DNA of 15,985 nucleotides from Methylococcales bacterium (lineage in GTDB: Bacteria > Pseudomonadota > Gammaproteobacteria > Methylococcales > Methylomonadaceae). The stretch spans positions 1-15,985 of the forward strand of contig JAGLEW010000101.1 in the NCBI GenBank assembly GCA_023144875.1, written 5' to 3'. The notes under the pieces were generated by a model. It saw only the letters and a list, made by a program, of their open reading frames with translations, searched no databases and was not told the origin of the DNA. Shown piece after piece: positions 15,164 through 15,985 of this stretch. A program made the position numbers and the translations under genes. Every line of letters starts with the position of its first letter. Position 1 is the first letter of the stretch.

Positions 15164-15689
15164 CGCCCGTTTCCAATAAAAAGTTTTTATTTAAGCCTTC
15201 ACCATCTTCAATATCACTGTAACGAAATTCAATCGCCTCGGATTCATTTTCTTGTCGGCGTAAAATTAAAATATCATTTTCTTTCGCAAAAGGGGTTAAG
15301 CCTCCCGCGATACTCAGTAATTGCATCACATCCAGTGGCTTAAACATAACCACTTGCCCTGGTTTTTTAACCTGACCAATTACATACACCGAATTGCCTT
15401 CAGAGGACTTAACCGAAACATTAACTTCTGCTTCAGGAATGTAAATTGATAAGCGTTTCGTAATCTTATCTTGAACCTCTCTAAGGGTTTTACCTTTAAC
15501 GTTAATAACGCCCGATAAAGGGAAGCTAATTGTGCCATCAGGAAGGACTCTAAGTTCACGTTGTAACGATTTTTCATTCCAAACTGAAATCTCTAAAACA
15601 TCACCTGGATGAATGGTATATTGGTAACGTTTAGCCTGAGCGTTACTGAACATAAATAGCAAACATAAAAGGCATAAAAAGTTTTTCAT
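15144..15689 (-). CDS. Polysaccharide export protein (short OPX/Wza-like, GumB/EpsE type)
   Basis: A periplasmic or outer-membrane-associated component of the export channel. The 181-residue protein has a signal peptide ending at AQA (about residue 19), then the Poly_export domain, YTIHPGDVLEISVWNEKSLQ (24-43) and DGTISFPLSGVINVKGKTL (51-69). One SLBB domain follows, beginning VYVIGQVKKPGQVVM (about 99-113) and continuing to GDVIVVP at the C-terminus. No lipobox cysteine follows the signal peptide, and there is no C-terminal transmembrane helix like that of E. coli Wza (about 380 residues, lipoprotein), so it probably needs a separate barrel, encoded next. The ATG at 15689 has no visible Shine-Dalgarno; an in-frame stop lies 18 nt upstream and no better start is seen. 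First gene of the operon. Confidence 0.9.
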   Translation of the reverse strand: MKNFLCLLCLLFMFSNAQAKRYQYTIHPGDVLEISVWNEKSLQRELRVLPDGTISFPLSGVINVKGKTLREVQDKITKRLSIYIPEAEVNVSVKSSEGNSVYVIGQVKKPGQVVMFKPLDVMQLLSIAGGLTPFAKENDILILRRQENESEAIEFRYSDIEDGEGLNKNFLLETGDVIVVP

Positions 15690-15736
15690 AAAAGGACACA
15701 GGGCTTAAATAACAGCAAGAAAATAAAGTTAAATTA

Positions 15737-15742
15737 ATTATA
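15737..15742 (-). promoter_or_regulatory. Candidate -10 element of the polysaccharide operon promoter
   Basis: A perfect TATAAT on the minus strand lies 48 nt upstream of the first export gene. The 17-18-nt spaced -35 position reads TATACG or TTATAC, a poor match, so if this is the promoter it probably needs an activator. A GTCGG direct repeat lies 36-63 nt further upstream, a distance suited to an activator. Evidence is by eye only in A/T-rich DNA. Confidence 0.4.
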
Positions 15743-15777
15743 ACGCAATCTGTTTTTTTCGTATAAATTCTGGGATA

Positions 15778-15805
15778 CCGACCTCAAAACTTTGGTAAGT
15801 CCGAC
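15778..15805 (-). repeat. GTCGG direct repeats upstream of the polysaccharide operon
   Basis: On the minus strand GTCGGACTTACC (starting 15805) and GTCGGTATCC (starting 15782) share the core GTCGG exactly 23 nt apart, that is, close to two helical turns, on the same face of the DNA. The block including the intervening CAAAGTTTTGAG is less A/T-rich than its surroundings. It could be a regulator-binding site or a copy of a dispersed intergenic repeat. Not recognised as a named family. Confidence 0.35.
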
Positions 15806-15929
15806 ATTTTTAGAGACAGCTCTCACTTAAGCATAAATTATCCAAAACTATGCAACTCTATCTGTTTTTTTAAAACTGACCCTATATTATAGTCACAAAA
15901 AATAACTATAAAAATAAATCTGAATCCCG

Positions 15930-15935
15930 TATAAT
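15930..15935 (+). promoter_or_regulatory. Candidate -10 element for tRNA-Pro
   Basis: A perfect TATAAT on the plus strand, 29 nt before the first base of the tRNA, is the expected place for a tRNA gene promoter with a short 5' leader. The -35 position is A/T-rich and does not match the consensus clearly. The 15836-15929 stretch upstream shows nothing more that can be supported. Confidence 0.45.
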
Positions 15936-15964
15936 CTTTTGGGTTTCAAGACACATTCAATCGT

Positions 15965-15985
15965 CGGGGCGTAGCGCAGCTTGGT
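15965..15985 (+). tRNA. tRNA-Pro, 5' part (cut by the right edge)
   Basis: The last 21 bases begin CGGGGCG and continue with GTAGCGCAGCTTGGT. The C at position 1, the acceptor strand, T8-A9-type positions and the GCGCAG D-stem followed by the CTTGGT loop are those of bacterial proline tRNAs. The anticodon lies beyond the window, so the isoacceptor is unknown. The gene is transcribed away from the polysaccharide operon, with a 275-bp intergenic region between them. Confidence 0.85.

Noticed and set aside
15380..15577. Minus-strand 65-codon frame inside the export-protein gene
   Set aside because: Alternative frame over the conserved Poly_export domain; no independent support.
15965..15985. 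tRNA-Pro as an integration site for the polysaccharide locus
   Set aside because: Integrating elements normally use the 3' part of tRNA genes; here the 5' end faces the locus, and no integrase or repeated tRNA fragment is seen at the left side.
1..15985. CRISPR arrays, insertion sequences, exosortase/PEP-CTERM genes or rRNA
   Set aside because: No regularly spaced repeats, transposase-like frames, exosortase-like protein or rRNA sequence was seen on either strand.

Overview
This window looks like chromosomal DNA from an A/T-rich gammaproteobacterium. The grounds are the proteobacterial-type PssA and LeuA pair, an envelope polysaccharide export system with an outer-membrane component, and a tRNA-Pro of gammaproteobacterial type. 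From memory, a pssA-leuA neighbourhood is familiar in Methylococcales (methanotrophs), so that order is a reasonable guess. It is not proved by anything here. GC content was judged by eye, not calculated.

Layout. Everything except the tRNA is on the minus strand and reads from right to left. At the far right (15965-15985) is the 5' end of a tRNA-Pro on the plus strand. A 275-bp divergent intergenic region (15690-15964) holds candidate promoters for both directions and a pair of direct GTCGG repeats. From 15689 down to 1873 is a tightly packed, frequently overlapping run of 15 genes forming a Wzx/Wzy-type exopolysaccharide or capsule locus. In order of transcription they are: periplasmic polysaccharide-export (OPX/Wza-like) protein, outer-membrane beta-barrel, Wzc/GumC-type chain-length protein, BY-kinase-like ATPase homologue, Wzx flippase, hexapeptide acyltransferase, GT2, Wzy polymerase/O-antigen ligase-like protein, GT2, GNAT-like protein, NodB-type deacetylase, FemAB-like transferase, GT2, Alg14-like and Alg13-like glycosyltransferase subunits. 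Downstream on the same strand are two housekeeping genes: pssA (phosphatidylserine synthase) and, after a 239-bp regulatory gap, the first 273 codons of leuA (2-isopropylmalate synthase), which runs off the left edge.

How the genes work together. Three GT2 enzymes and the split Alg13/14-type enzyme would assemble a lipid-linked repeat unit. The LbH acyltransferase, deacetylase, GNAT-like protein and FemAB-like protein would decorate it. Wzx flips it, Wzy polymerises it, the GumC-type protein with its kinase-like partner sets chain length, and the short OPX protein with the separate beta-barrel exports it. No initiating phosphoglycosyltransferase, sugar-nucleotide synthesis gene, tyrosine phosphatase or exosortase is present in the window, so some parts must lie elsewhere.

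Most notable points. (1) The BY-kinase-like protein has lost the defining residues of Walker A, Walker A' and Walker B, and also the first acidic residue of the EX2RX2R oligomerisation motif. It looks like a pseudokinase retained in an otherwise intact operon. Its fifth to ninth codons contain a run of ten A. (2) Deacetylase, GNAT-like and FemAB-like genes sit side by side, pointing to amine-directed modification of the polymer. (3) The leuA upstream region has a good sigma70-type promoter, a Leu-rich short ORF and a hairpin that may form a leader control system. No intervals over 300 bp lack a gene.
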